DNA of 64,000 nt from Zygaena filipendulae (Eukaryota > Arthropoda > Insecta > Lepidoptera > Zygaenidae), in assembly GCA_907165275.2 (NCBI GenBank), contig OU015669.1:2378501-2442500 (forward strand), given 5' to 3'. The notes under the pieces were generated by a model, which had not been told where the DNA came from, made no database searches, and saw nothing but the letters and a program-made list of their open reading frames with translations. Position numbers and translations under genes: made by a program. Positions 36,795 to 47,036 of the stretch are shown one piece after another (positions within the stretch are counted from its first letter, which is position 1; each line of letters starts with the position of its first letter).

Positions 36795-37154
36795 CAGAGA
36801 CTGTTTTGAATTAACTAAAACCCTGATTTAAAAAAATAAACAATAATATGACTAAAATATATTTTATGTCGAAAAAATTTATACTTTAAAGATTATCAAA
36901 CATTAGTTTGGTGGTGACCTATCTACGTAATTCCAAGCGCTACACGCCCGCACCTGTCGGTTCGAATTTTGTTGCTGCGGGCGGCGTACGCGCCAAATAC
37001 AATATTATATTGTATTATAAATAATTCAGACATGGGCTAGTAAAAATTAAAAAAAATATAACCTATATTAAAACATAATGCGATCGATTTGCTAGTTGAT
37101 TCTGAACAAACTACTTTCTAGTTTTCAGTTAATTCATTAACACATTGTATAGGT
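36795..37154 (-). mobile_element. Inverted-repeat element, copy B (empty site)
   Basis: On the minus strand it follows copy A (34929..35556) closely: TGACCTATCTACG, TTATAAATAATTCAGACATG and AATATAACCTATATTAAAAC in the same order, ending TTCAGTTAATTCATTAACAC. It has no MITE; the empty site is at about 36881..36893. It also has only one arm of the 22 nt stem. Confidence 0.75.
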
Positions 37155-37264
37155 TTATTTATATTAAAATTAATCCCCATTTCCCTTGGGTCACGACTCA
37201 CGGCATCACGCGTGAACGGCTGGTCCAATTTCTAATTCTTTTTTCTGGTATTTTTTATTGTAAG

Positions 37265-37443
37265 GAGTAGAAGAATAAATTAAGTTTAGAGTTCCTGCGA
37301 GAATTCCGAATCTCCGAAACAGTTGGATTTTGACAGGACTTTCACTGCTAATTAGCTGATGTTTTAAGAAGTAAATTAGGCTACTTTGGTCTTCCTGCGG
37401 GAATTCCGCAACTCACGCGGGTGATACTGCAGGGCACAGCTAG
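37265..37443 (+). mobile_element. CTAG-ended element, CAGTTGGATTTTGACAGG subfamily
   Basis: AGAGTTCCTGCGAGAATTCC, CAGGACTTTCACTGCTAATT and the end GATACTGCAGGGCACAGCTAG. Its middle differs from the main subfamily but resembles 10082..10168 and 54156 in reverse. Confidence 0.6.
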
Positions 37444-37446
37444 TAT

Positions 37447-37830
37447 ACAGGGTGTTCCGTAAATCGACGTCAAGCCAGAACCGGGTGGCTATGTCATAAC
37501 TAAATAGAAAAGCGTAAAAAAATAATCTTTAAAATTTATAAAAATTATAAAAAATTATACCCTGCGACGGTTCTTTAACTCCTGCAGTTGCTACAAACCT
37601 TAACTTTTTTTTCTATTTTCCTCTTCTTGTGTAATCCTGAATAGAGTTTCTGAAAACTACTGCTTAAAATTTAAGTTTTTGCCAATGATGTTTTCAAAAT
37701 TATTGCTTTCGTCTTAATGACTGTCCTTTTTTTAAATAGGCATAGCAAAGATTTTTATATTTTTCTGTCAACAGCTGTTATGACTTAGCCTATCACCTGG
37801 TTCTGGCTTGACGTCGATTTACGGGACAAA
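37447..37830. mobile_element. Inverted-repeat element beginning ACAGGGTGTTCCGTAAATC
   Basis: 37453..37482 and 37799..37827 are inverted repeats of about 30 nt with one mismatch (CGTAAATCGACGTCAAGCC core), and similarity continues inward to ATGTCATAAC. It begins four bases after the CTAG of the previous element. No coding capacity. Confidence 0.8.
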
Positions 37831-38618
37831 AGCAAAACAGGTAAAAATCACTTTTGCAATCGAATATGACAGAGAATTTCTTCTGAGGAATGGACAACAG
37901 TGGTGACATCTGTTTTAAGCTTTTAATTTTTTAATACCTACTGAATTTGAAACCTATAAAATCTTATGTTCATTTATGAATAATGATTGTTAACCGACTT
38001 CCAAAGAGGAAGAGGTTATGTAAAATATGTATAATGTACCTTTCTATTAAGTAAAAACACATGTGCCATATTGTACCCGCTATAGGGATGTGACCTACCG
38101 AATCAACACTTCTTTTCTATTTGTCTATCTGTACAACACGTAACGTAGGTGCCTACACCAATTTTCTTCTGTAATCGAAATACAACCAAAATTATTTACC
38201 TACTTGCGGTATAATTTTCTAAGGCTTTTCACTTTTTCATTAAACCAATTTATATTCATGTTAAATGTCAAGAGGAGTCAGTCAGTATTAAACTTATTAA
38301 TTTATTTCACTATCGTAATAATATTATCATTTAAAAATATATTTCATGTATGCTTGATGCATTTATACAATAGTATTAAAATAAACTTGCAACTCTCAGA
38401 TGAAACACAAGTGTTCATAAAAGGCAAATATAGCGTTGGAAGCAATGGAAGAGTCAAATTTTTAGTACCTACCTAAGTAAATATTTTATATTTTTCACTG
38501 CGAAATAAATCGCTAGGATTCAAGCGGCGTTTGCATACACTTGAATGAAGATATAATTAAAATATAATATTATATAGGTACCTACTATTTGGATGGTTTA
38601 TATGGGTTATATGGGTTT

Positions 38619-39083
38619 ATATGTATATAACATGTGGTAAAATTAGCTGTAAATATTTACAGGGTTGCAAGTATACACTGTTATAAACATGTTCTTAAAA
38701 TAAAAAAGTTAGGTAAGTTAAAAATAAATCAATCAGAAAGAAAACCTGTGAAAGCGCTCGCCGCTCAATCGCTTTACACAGAGTCACACACATCGCCGCG
38801 CGCTGGTATAAGTCCAATGACCTCGGTCCTCGACCAAGCTGAACTGCTGATGCATCGCTTGCTATGTGCGTGGCGCGTGCCTTGTATACGTAAAAGTGAG
38901 CTACATGTATTGCGTACCTTGTGAATGTAATTATAATGATTTTTCAATGAATTTATTTTCCTTATATTCTGAAAAACTATTGAACTTATTATATTATTTT
39001 TTCACTTATCCTGTTTGTTATAACGTATACTTACAGCCCTGTAAATATTTGCAGTTAATTTTACCACATGTTATATACATATG
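38619..39083. mobile_element. Inverted-repeat element, about 465 bp
   Basis: Arms 38619..38690 and 39014..39083 pair over about 65 nt (ATATGTATATAACATGTGG outermost, then GTAAATATTTAC-type sequence). The centre is GC-richer and contains short plus-strand open frames that look incidental. Confidence 0.75.
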
Positions 39084-40289
39084 TTATGACGCCGCCGCTG
39101 CGTCTTCGTCAGTGTTGTAAAAAAGCGATTAAGTATGTCAAAAATACTGTGACTGTGTCAACGCGATATTATTATATAAATGAAAAGTTCTGTAGGTACT
39201 CGGAGGACTGTTTTTGTAATGGAATTAAAACTATGAAATATATTTTTCGGCACCTGAACGGCAAACCAATGCTACACTCCTACGCTACGTAAACACCATT
39301 TACTCGTATGCCGATTATATTTTAACTATCGTTTAGTAACTCTTATTTTTAATCGTTAAATATCGGTCTACATACGTAATTTTGCCAAAAGAAGATTGAC
39401 AATACTTAACTGTTTACAAACGAACTTTTACCGAATAATAATAAAAATTATTGTAAAACATTCTGAAGCTTTATTTATTTTTCCCGCCAAAACGCCCTAT
39501 TTTTTTTCTATTGGTTAATATGGAATCAGATTGGCCAACGTCAGGTCAAAATACTGTGTTTAAGTATTCGGTAGTCTCTAAGTTTGTGTAAGTATTACAA
39601 AAGAATTTGAAATAGGTAACGTTTAAATATTAAAGTGCACTTTGTAGAAAATTGTAAGAAAATCTATGCGCACGATCTACTTATAACGCCAAATATGTAC
39701 TGAAAAAAGAAACTGGGTACATACAAACCCATTCTTACAAAGCTTTTTTATCTTGACAAAGGCTGTTTTGAAATATTTAGCATCGATATTAATATCCAGA
39801 CTTTATAATATTAGTAAAGTGGATTTTCACTTTTTTTTTTTTGGTGAAGTTTACCCCTTTCGGGGAAGGCAGAAGGAAACTTAGTCCATATAGCCAATTC
39901 ATTAATATTCTTCTTCTTCTGAAGTTATTTACATCGAAATGCATTGGTGAGATGCATTTCGATGCTTTACCGGAACTTTTGGCAGCAAATCTTCACAGTT
40001 GAACCTTAATAGGACACTCTGTGGGAAGTTGTATAGTAAAACGAAAACCTCCTGATGAACGCCCTATTTCATCCTATTTCACTGTTCCCGCACACGCTTC
40101 ATCACTAATGGATCACTATTATGCAAAATCCACCATAATCACACAATATTAATCACGACAAACTAATTTGCAAAACAAAGAAATAAAACTGACATCCACT
40201 CTGCTAGAAATCCCGCCAAAAGATCCGGATTTTCACATGATCAGTTTGGGTTGCCATCGCCAAAATTGCAGATGAAATAATTTAATAAA
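39084..40289. other. Gene-free stretch
   Basis: AT-rich sequence without recognised gene. The only structure noticed is a short inverted repeat at about 39937..39964 (CATCGAAATGCAT / ATGCATTTCGATG). Confidence 0.5.
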
Positions 40290-40395
40290 TACCAGCGGTT
40301 CTTCGCTGTTTCACCCGCGTTAATTTCGAAATTCCTGCGGGAAATTCGCGATAAAAGTACCCTCTGTAGTCTGTGGCTCTGTTCTTTGTTATACC
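40290..40395 (-). mobile_element. Helitron-like 3' fragment
   Basis: GCTGTTTCACCCGCGTTAAT, GAAATTCCTGCGGGAAATTC and GATAAAAGTACCCTCTG. Confidence 0.5.
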
Positions 40396-40577
40396 CTTTG
40401 TCGCCACGCCACAGGGGGAATACAACTGATAACTCATTCTGGCATGCACGACATCCTTATCACAATTAAGTAACTTATCACATATGTCGGATGAACCTCT
40501 CGTGTACATTTCACACTAACGATATTACGTTACTACTTTAAATCGAATCAGGGCTTTCTAACGTTTTACGTTCTTTA

Positions 40578-40695
40578 CTCTGCCTGTACTGGCTACAGCT
40601 AGATACTTTAAGCCGCCGTGTACTCATTAGGCAGTCTACCTGTCTGCACTGGCTACAGCTAGATACTTTAAGCCGCCGTGTGCTCATTAGACAGA
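40578..40695. repeat. 60 bp tandem duplication
   Basis: Two head-to-tail units with a period of exactly 60 bp share GGCTACAGCTAGATACTTTA and AGCCGCCGTGT. Each unit is bounded by a short inverted repeat: CTGCCT/AGGCAG in the first and CTGTCT/AGACAG in the second, so the change in one end is matched by the other. Confidence 0.85.
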
Positions 40696-40709
40696 TCTAT
40701 ATTAATATT

Positions 40710-40925
40710 ATACTAAAGCACCTGAAATGGCACCTAACGTCGAGACCACGCGTAGCCTGAAGCTCACGCGTTGCGTAGGTATTGCTGGTCAACTCGACGT
40801 CAGCCCGACGGGCCTCAGCCCTAACTGGCCTCCTCCAAAACCCCTCACAGCCAGCCCAAACCACCGGATCCAATACGTCGGATCTTAACCCGAGCTGATA
40901 CGACAGCTCCAGGGTCGCGTTACAC
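40710..40925. other. GC-rich segment of unknown nature
   Basis: A compositionally distinct stretch of about 210 bp with an open minus-strand frame (76 codons) and no recognised domain. It may be a fragment of a repeat or of an old gene. Confidence 0.25.
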
Positions 40926-41261
40926 AATTATTCACTTTAAGCTACGAGAGTTTCATCCGTCACGGTACAACGAGTTAGAGATGGCTATCACACAGTTATC
41001 CAATGATAAAATATCGGGACTCACCTGTGTACCTCTTCTCTCCACGGTGAAACAATAATAATTGCCAGAACGCTCTCTGCCTTCACCTATTCTCGCTACG
41101 TCATGTACCGTCTACCCTCATGCAAACGTCAAAAACTGTTCTGTCAAATAAACAGGTAAAAGTTGCCATAAACAAAAACAGTTGATTACAAATCGACTCA
41201 CAGAGTTACTAAAGTCAGCCACTCACCATATATACAAATTCGCGGTGCTTCGCGACACCCT

Positions 41262-41367
41262 TGACACCTTGACAACGTGTATGCAAAATTGCATCATGAT
41301 CGGTTGAGTAGTTATAGTGTGAAAGCGTAACAAAGAAACTCTCGCATTTATAATATTAGTTAGGATA
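41262..41367 (-). mobile_element. Truncated Helitron-like element
   Basis: TTGACAACGTGTATGCAAAA, GATCGGTTGAGTAG and ATTTATAATATTAGTTAGGA. The 3' half is missing. Just downstream, 41371..41386 and 41441..41457 form a short inverted repeat (CGTTATGTT...AACATAACG). Confidence 0.6.
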
Positions 41368-41879
41368 ATACGTTATGTTAAAAAAAATTGATAGGTATTT
41401 TTCCAAAATAAAACACGGTTCTCTCTCGAAAACTAGTTTTTTTTTAACAACATAACGACTACTGAACTATCGAATAATTACCCTACAGTTTGCACCACCG
41501 GTTCTAAACAAACTTCTTATGGCGTGACTTTGTAAACAGCGACATTAGCAGAACAATGAATCCTCTTCAGACTTCAATACGGTGGAATCGACCATAAAAG
41601 ACGTAGGTATTAAAATGTGAAAATATTTATATATGCTGGCAGCTCTGGTTGTGAGCTGGCAATAATACAGCTGTCTTTGTTCTCTTTCGCACTTTAATCA
41701 CGCTACAATGAGCTATCTCCTTTGCACACTAACGTCACTGACCTGAAGGTGCCCCACTGTCGATGTCACTATTGTCAAGTAAGACGTACTACTGTCAGTT
41801 TATCGATTTCATTTATCTACCGCTGCATTGGCAAGTAGGTAAGTGGGTACAGCTACATTACTGTGAACGGCACGCGCTT

Positions 41880-42060
41880 AGGCTCGATTTTTAACTCGAT
41901 CGCCATCTTGTGATCATAGTAGATCTCGCGAGTGAAATTAACTTCGATTCTATCGTGTACCAATCAATAATCGTCGTGGACAATTTCGATAAATTTCATT
42001 CAATCGAAATATTTGAAAATTTTGGCGGCTGATTGAAGATTACTAACAACAAAATACATC
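41880..42060 (+). promoter_or_regulatory. Probable promoter and 5' UTR of the BED/BESS gene
   Basis: This is the stretch immediately upstream of the BED/BESS start codon, and the recognisable repeats end well before it. No TATA box at a convincing distance was seen, so this call rests on position only. Confidence 0.3.
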
Positions 42061-42408
42061 ATGAAGATGAGATCACAAGTGTGGCGTTTCTTTGAGAAAG
42101 TTTTTACTGATGGTCAATGCACAGGAGTATTGTGTAAGCTATGTAATATGGAATACAAGTTTTTTAGTAACACCACTAATATGAAAACCCATCTGCTCAA
42201 TAAGCATCCGATTCAATGGGAATTAAACGTGAGCGGCAATTTGGATGACTCCATGATACGTTTTGATGAAGCGTCAAATCAGCCTGCGAAGAAAAGAAAG
42301 TACAAAAAGAAGAAGGATAAAAACGTACGTTACTCAATGTCCATCAATAAAAACACAAATTTGGCTTCTGAAGACTGTGCAGGAGTCCCCCAAATTAATA
42401 TACAAAGG
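42061..42408 (+). CDS. BED zinc-finger / BESS-motif protein, exon 1
   Basis: This exon encodes residues 1-116 of a probable nuclear DNA-binding protein. Residues 7-49 form a BED finger: aromatic VWRFF at 7-11, C25-x2-C28, and H44-x4-H49, the zinc ligands in the expected spacing. Residues 77-87 (KKRKYKKKKDK) are a strong nuclear localisation signal. The ATG follows ACATC and lies in a 5' region with no earlier in-frame continuation that looks coding. The exon ends AGG|GTTAGT; reading through this donor meets a stop eight codons later, which supports splicing to 43015 in the same phase. BED fingers occur both in chromatin regulators and in hAT transposases; here there is no transposase domain and the C-terminus has a BESS motif, so a host regulator is more likely. 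The specific orthologue is not recognised. Confidence 0.85.
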
Positions 42409-43014
42409 GTTAGTAGGAAGGGATACTTAGGTTAGAATTTTCACTAAACGTGATACAATAGCTTCATCAATTACCTCACGGCTTACCGCCGCCAATCTGA
42501 GTGTAATCGAGTCGTTCTCGTGTTAAATGATTAAGGTTATCAGTTAGCACTTATCAACAATCGCATGTCAACAAGTTGATAATTGTACAATCGATTTACG
42601 GACGAAAAACACACGTGAAGTCGATAGGTAATAAATTCGAGACCGATCGAGTTATTAATTTAATAAATAAAATAATCGATTGAAGTTTGAATATCAAAAT
42701 ATAGATGATATCTGATATATTATGGTATTTTCCAAAACTAAAACGTCTCGTGTCGTAAACAAAGAAAATGTCGACAATTTCATCGCCTACATGGCTACAA
42801 AATAACTACCTACATATTTTAACTACTAAAGTTAATAATTATTACATCAATGATGACATTTAGTAAATAACATGAAAAAGAAAACTCACTATCTTGTTGT
42901 ATTTAAGCTTCTTGGTAAAAACAATTAAAAGTTCCTTATTTAAGTTAAACTTCAACCCACAAAATAACTCAATTGTTAGTAGTACAAAACTTATTATGGT
43001 TTAATCATTCACAG

Positions 43015-43590
43015 GTTGACACATCGGATACGGAGTGTGAAGAAGAAAGTGCAATAACTTTGGTCCGTCAGATGAATGAGAATGGTGAAGAAGAGTGGCT
43101 CGAGGAAACCTTTGAGAATACGCATGTCGAAGAATATGAACCAAAACCTAGCAAATACAGCAGAGTGAAACGGGTAAAGAGAGAAGTCGAGACACCACCA
43201 CCGCGGAGGATATCCACCTATGCACAGCGCACACCGAGCTTACATTATGATAATCAATTGCCTATAGTAATTAGTGAACCTTCTCCAAAGAAAGACGAGT
43301 ACTCTGTATTTGGAGAATATATTGGGAATAAATTAAGAAAAATCTCCAATCCTCAGATAAAAAGCAATGTACAGCAGCTGATTACAACAATCATGTGGCA
43401 GGCCGAATTTGGAATGTATGAGAATGTAGAGTCGGTGAGAAAAGTTGTCTTGTGTACAGTGCAACTGGAGCCAAGCCAGGGACAGAATCTTGTTGAGATG
43501 ACAACCAGCGATACTGAAATACTGCATGAAGAGATTGCACACAATGTGGAAGTGCCTACCTCTGCCAGTGAGGTGGTCAGTTTAAAATAA
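43015..43590 (+). CDS. BED zinc-finger / BESS-motif protein, exon 2
   Basis: The exon follows an acceptor (TTCACAG) and continues in phase 0 for 191 residues to TAA, making a 307-residue protein with exon 1. It begins with an acidic stretch (VDTSDTECEEE), then a glutamate-rich segment, a basic patch (SRVKRVKRE) and a proline-rich linker. Protein residues about 210-249, containing YSVFGEYIGNKLRKI and then VQQLITTIMWQAEFG, fit the BESS motif, an insect protein-protein interaction helix pair found at the C-terminus of MADF and BED proteins. The intron is 606 bp. An AATAAA overlaps the stop codon and a second one follows directly; a 3' end this close to the stop would be unusually short but cannot be judged from sequence. 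Confidence 0.85.
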   Translation, partial: VDTSDTECEEESAITLVRQMNENGEEEWLEETFENTHVEEYEPKPSKYSRVKRVKREVETPPPRRISTYAQRTPSLHYDNQLPIVISEPSPKKDEYSVFGEYIGNKLRKISNPQIKSNVQQLITTIMWQAEFGMYENVESVRKVVLCTVQLEPSQGQNLVEMTTSDTEILHEEIAHNVEVPTSASEVVSLK

Positions 43591-43742
43591 ATAAATAAGA
43601 AACTTCCACTATGTTAGTTTATCCGGATGTGATATTTTAAAATAATATGGAAATTTTCTATCATCCACCAACAAGTAACTTGTTCACCAAATGTTTTGCT
43701 TCTGCAGAACTAACAGAAATTTTGACTATTTTAGATTACAAC

Positions 43743-44042
43743 CAGGGCCCTTACTCGCTATGACCAACAACATTTCTTGCCCATAATGCATGTCCCAAAA
43801 ACACAATCCAGATGTGAAAAATATTCAGTATGCTATAAGACATGCTGTGAATATATTTTTTTAAGTACAAGTTTTTTGAGCACAAGGGACAAAACCATTT
43901 TTGTTGTGCTTTATTTCAGTCTTTTTCAAAGTGGGTAATAACACCCCTTTCTCAAGGTGGGCAATAACGCCCCCTTGTGGACGTTGGAGACCTAGAGTTA
44001 TTTTAATGCAAAGTGTTATGGTTATAATGAATAAGGGCCCAG
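43743..44042 (+). mobile_element. Inverted-repeat element with GGGCCCTTA ends, copy 2
   Basis: CAGGGCCCTTACTCGCTATG and the inverse end ATAATGAATAAGGGCCC frame a 300 bp element. Its terminal 50 bp match copies 1 and 3, but the interior differs (GTGGGCAATAACGCCC repeats), so it is a different non-autonomous derivative of the same family. Confidence 0.75.
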
Positions 44043-44489
44043 AAATTAGACACATAGTATAGTAATCTGCTAAACCTAATATCAGTGGCGGTACCTCTAT
44101 ACAGGCTGGGACGCCTGGCTTGCATAGCTGAAGCGCTTGCAGTGGATTGTCAAATATTTTATTAAATACTTATATGCTTTATATAATTATATACTTATTA
44201 AAAGATAGTGTTTTTGAATAGGCAGGCCAGGCTTTTCGGCTTGTATGGAAGTACTGTCACTGCCTAGTGTAAAACCTAACCTAATGCAATTTTTATTATT
44301 TGATGAAAATAAATGTACATTGTTAAAATAATAATTATACCTGACCACCTCTTCCATGCGTTATCATGTAAGAGACAGCTAAAGAAAATAAACTTAGGTA
44401 CTTACAGTTCATTTAAATTTTTTACTGTAATTGACTATATCTTTTGTTTGCCAATACCTTTTTTCTCAACTTGCACCTTGATGTTTCTT

Positions 44490-44617
44490 TACTAATATTA
44501 TAAATGCGAAAGTGAGTTTGTTTGTTACACTTTCACGGGTAAACAGCTCAACCGATGACCATGAAATTTTGCATACATGTGTATCAGGGGTACAAAGAAG
44601 GACATAGGCTACTGTTT
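44490..44617 (+). mobile_element. Truncated Helitron-like element
   Basis: ACTAATATTATAAATGCGAA, TTACACTTTCACGGGT and AAGAAGGACATAGGCTACTG; the CTAG half is missing. Confidence 0.65.
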
Positions 44618-45058
44618 AATATCTTTGGTCCCTATGTACACGGTACAATCCCATATCTGAAATACTTAGTCAAATTCATCTAGTTTTTGCTTTCCGAGTT
44701 CACAATTTCAGATTTGAATTTTTCCAGATATGGCATTGTATGTAAGGAGTTCAGGACCATCAATATGACCCAATGAAATTGAGACTAGCAGGGGTTTAGC
44801 TCATCGAAGTTCGAACTCGAACCCAATGATATAAGGTCGAGTTTTAATTGTGCAGGTATCGTGCGTACAATGAAAATTCGACCTTATTTCTTTGGACAGT
44901 GTTGTTTTTCTTCCAAGTTTTTGTGTCAAAATGACCCGGGTGACTGGTATCAAGAACCGTTTTCATGATTCTCTATAGGTAAAGGTATTCACTTGTGTGA
45001 ATAGGTATTAGAGTAAGTCGACACTCCACATCTCGCACACGCGTCGCTATAGTGCGCC
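44618..45058. other. Gene-free stretch
   Basis: No gene or known repeat. Two related inverted pieces mentioning ACAATCCCATATCTGAAA (44645) and TTTCCAGATATGGCATTGT (44720) suggest a further decayed foldback. Confidence 0.4.
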
Positions 45059-45343
45059 TTAATGCGCTTATTATACTTTGCAATTTCAGAGCACCAATTT
45101 AGGGCTCTAAATCGGATACAATTTAGGGTCGGTGAGTGAGAGAGAGAGAGCGAGTAATCACACTACACTAAATTGTACCCTAAATCGAATATTTTAATGT
45201 AGTAACACTTCATTAAAATGTACCCTACAGCGGTCGATTTAGGGTACAATTTAGTGTAGTGTGATTATTCGCCCTCTCTCTCACATCCGATTTAGAACAC
45301 TAAATTAGTGTTCTGAAAATTATAAGGTGTAATAAGAGCTTAA
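45059..45343. mobile_element. Palindromic MITE flanked by TTAA (piggyBac-like)
   Basis: TTAA at 45059..45062 and 45340..45343 flank an element whose two halves pair almost along their length. The perfect core is 34 nt (45155..45188 and 45234..45267). Outer ends are TGCGCTTATTATAC and the inverse of GCTCTTATTACAC. A (GA)n run lies in the left arm and its CT counterpart in the right arm. TTAA duplication is the mark of piggyBac transposases. Confidence 0.8.
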
Positions 45344-45895
45344 ATCACAAACTCGCATGACGCTTCACACTACTAATACTTATCATTGCTAATTGCTACT
45401 CAGTGTATTGATATATTGTGACTACTACTTAATACAGTGAGTAGCAAAAATACATTTTCTACTCGTATGAACGAATCTATCTTCAGTGAGACACGACCTG
45501 CTTTAAACTACGCTATAATATAGCAAGTATTATAATAATATAGCACATGGTTCCTGATGGCAATAAACAATTATATTATTATTATTATATAACATTTGCT
45601 ATCGTACTATATAAATATTGTAGCATAGTCTAAAAGCAGTTTTATTATCATAAACTATACTATGTACTATCTATCTTCACCCGAATGGAAGCAACAGCTG
45701 TCCTTACTACGAAATACCTACCTTACTCTACATTACTATGTAAATTATTACATAAATTAATTAATTTTTTTTTAATTAAAATAACAATAATTCTAAATAA
45801 TATTATTATACCTATGTGTTTTTATTTTAGAAAACGCTGTTCCTATAGACAGGAAATTATTTTATTATCTAGTATACTTATTCCATTTTTTTTTT

Positions 45896-45925
45896 GAGGC
45901 GGGCGAAACCGCGGGGAACAGCTAG
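45896..45925 (+). mobile_element. Helitron-like 3' terminus
   Basis: Only the terminal GAGGCGGGCGAAACCGCGG, hairpin and CAGCTAG remain. Confidence 0.5.
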
Positions 45926-46054
45926 TAGATAAAACAAAACTGTGTAGTTAACGTTAGTACCTACTTAAAGTAAATATAATGTAGGTAACTCTCAAACGGA
46001 CGGACGGAATTACGTAAATCAATTTTCCTAATTCCGTCTCATAGTAGGGTTTTC

Positions 46055-46115
46055 TTAGCTCGGATTCGAACCTGGGTTGGGTTGTGTAGGGGCAACGAGG
46101 CATGCTACCTTCGCG
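46055..46115 (-). mobile_element. tRNA-like SINE relic
   Basis: A perfect B box (GGTTCGAATCC on the minus strand, 46062..46072) is present, but the A-box position reads TAGCATGCCTCG and no acceptor or anticodon stems form. It is a decayed SINE or tRNA relic. Confidence 0.4.
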
Positions 46116-46179
46116 ATTCCCGTACAAGGTCGGTAAAAAACCGTACAAATTAAAACGTCTTCCGTGACATCAAAATCAA

Positions 46180-46314
46180 GTAAATATCTGGCTCCCACAA
46201 TCGTACGGATTTTACGTTTGAGTTGACTCATCTCGACATGCGCAGAAAAACCACGCGGGCGCGGCGGTTCACTCTCCATCTCGCTCGCACACGTCAATCA
46301 GCTGTTCTCCCAAC
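46180..46314 (+). promoter_or_regulatory. Putative promoter of the mitochondrial-type gene
   Basis: The sequence just upstream of the start codon is richer in CpG than its surroundings (CACGCGGGCGCGGCGG near 46253..46268) and free of recognised repeats. It resembles a TATA-less housekeeping promoter; this is positional inference. Confidence 0.35.
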
Positions 46315-46521
46315 ATGGCCACGCTGTGCCGTACAACTAGGAAATTGTTGAAAAATGTGCAAATTTCGCCGGTTTCTACGCGTAATATCACTAATTTATC
46401 ACGTAATAATAATTATAGAACTGTTATAACGTGTGCGTGTGTTGTTGGCGGGGGAATTGCGGTTTACGCGGCAAATAGATATCACGAAGGGGCGAGCAAG
46501 GTATACGCACTCAAGGCGAAG
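46315..46521 (+). CDS. First exon of a probable mitochondrial membrane protein (partial)
   Basis: The ATG sits in a good insect start context (CCAACATGG). The exon encodes 69 residues and ends AAGGCGAAG|GTAAGC, a strong donor in phase 0. Residues 1-36 contain seven arginines or lysines and no acidic residue, as in a cleavable mitochondrial presequence. Residues about 37-53 (VITCACVVGGGIAVYAA) form one hydrophobic, glycine-rich membrane segment, followed by RYHEGASKVYALKAK. The first acidic residue is E58. The open frame would continue unspliced to 46674 (119 residues), but the added part looks like translated intron. No downstream exon was identified in the remaining 17 kb, and I do not recognise the family. 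An inner-membrane anchored mitochondrial enzyme is an inference. Confidence 0.6.
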
Positions 46522-46929
46522 GTAAGCGATGTTTACATTACATATTTTGCACCGGTTTTTGCAACAAACATTCACGTAAGTTTTAGGAAAATTACTTCGA
46601 CTTCTACAGCTTCCCTAGAGATTCTTAATTATTTTTATGTCAAAGCTGGAGATTTTAAAAATAGCACATCTTGAGTTTGACATTTGGGGCCGGTTCGAAC
46701 TTCGACGGCAATTTGCGCACGCGCTGTGTGGACTGTGGCATGTAGGTAGGTATGTACATGTAGGTAGGTATGTAGCTTAGCTGCTTAGAAGACAAAAGAG
46801 ATAAACATCTTTTTTTGTAAAATGGGCACTAGACATTTGATATTATAATACTAATGAAATGAAATTAACTTTTTCGTTACGACAACGGTAAAAACAGATA
46901 AATACTAAAATATATAAATACCTACTTAA

Positions 46930-47036
46930 TATACAATAACAACACCCAGACTGAAAAGTAAACAATTTTCATTAGGTAGGTAGGTAAGTACATGACAAAT
47001 ATTTAGCTCGAAGCGGGGATCGAACCCTCGACACCT
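46930..47036 (-). mobile_element. SINE fragment, cut by the GGGCCC element
   Basis: CACCCAGACTGAAAAGT and a B box (GGTTCGATCCC, minus strand, about 47016..47026) match the SINE at 13932..14232. The A-box side is missing because the inverted-repeat element begins at 47037. Confidence 0.55.

Noticed and set aside
38634..39292. Three short plus-strand frames
   Set aside because: They fall within or beside an inverted-repeat element and have no domain or splice support.
43333..43544. Two minus-strand frames opposite the BED/BESS exon
   Set aside because: Shadows of the coding strand.
46055..46115. Possible tRNA gene
   Set aside because: A B box is present, but no acceptor stem, anticodon arm or proper A box can be formed.
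46055..46297. Minus-strand 80-codon frame next to the start of the mitochondrial-type gene
   Set aside because: It could suggest a bidirectional gene pair, but its end runs through a SINE-like relic and nothing supports coding.
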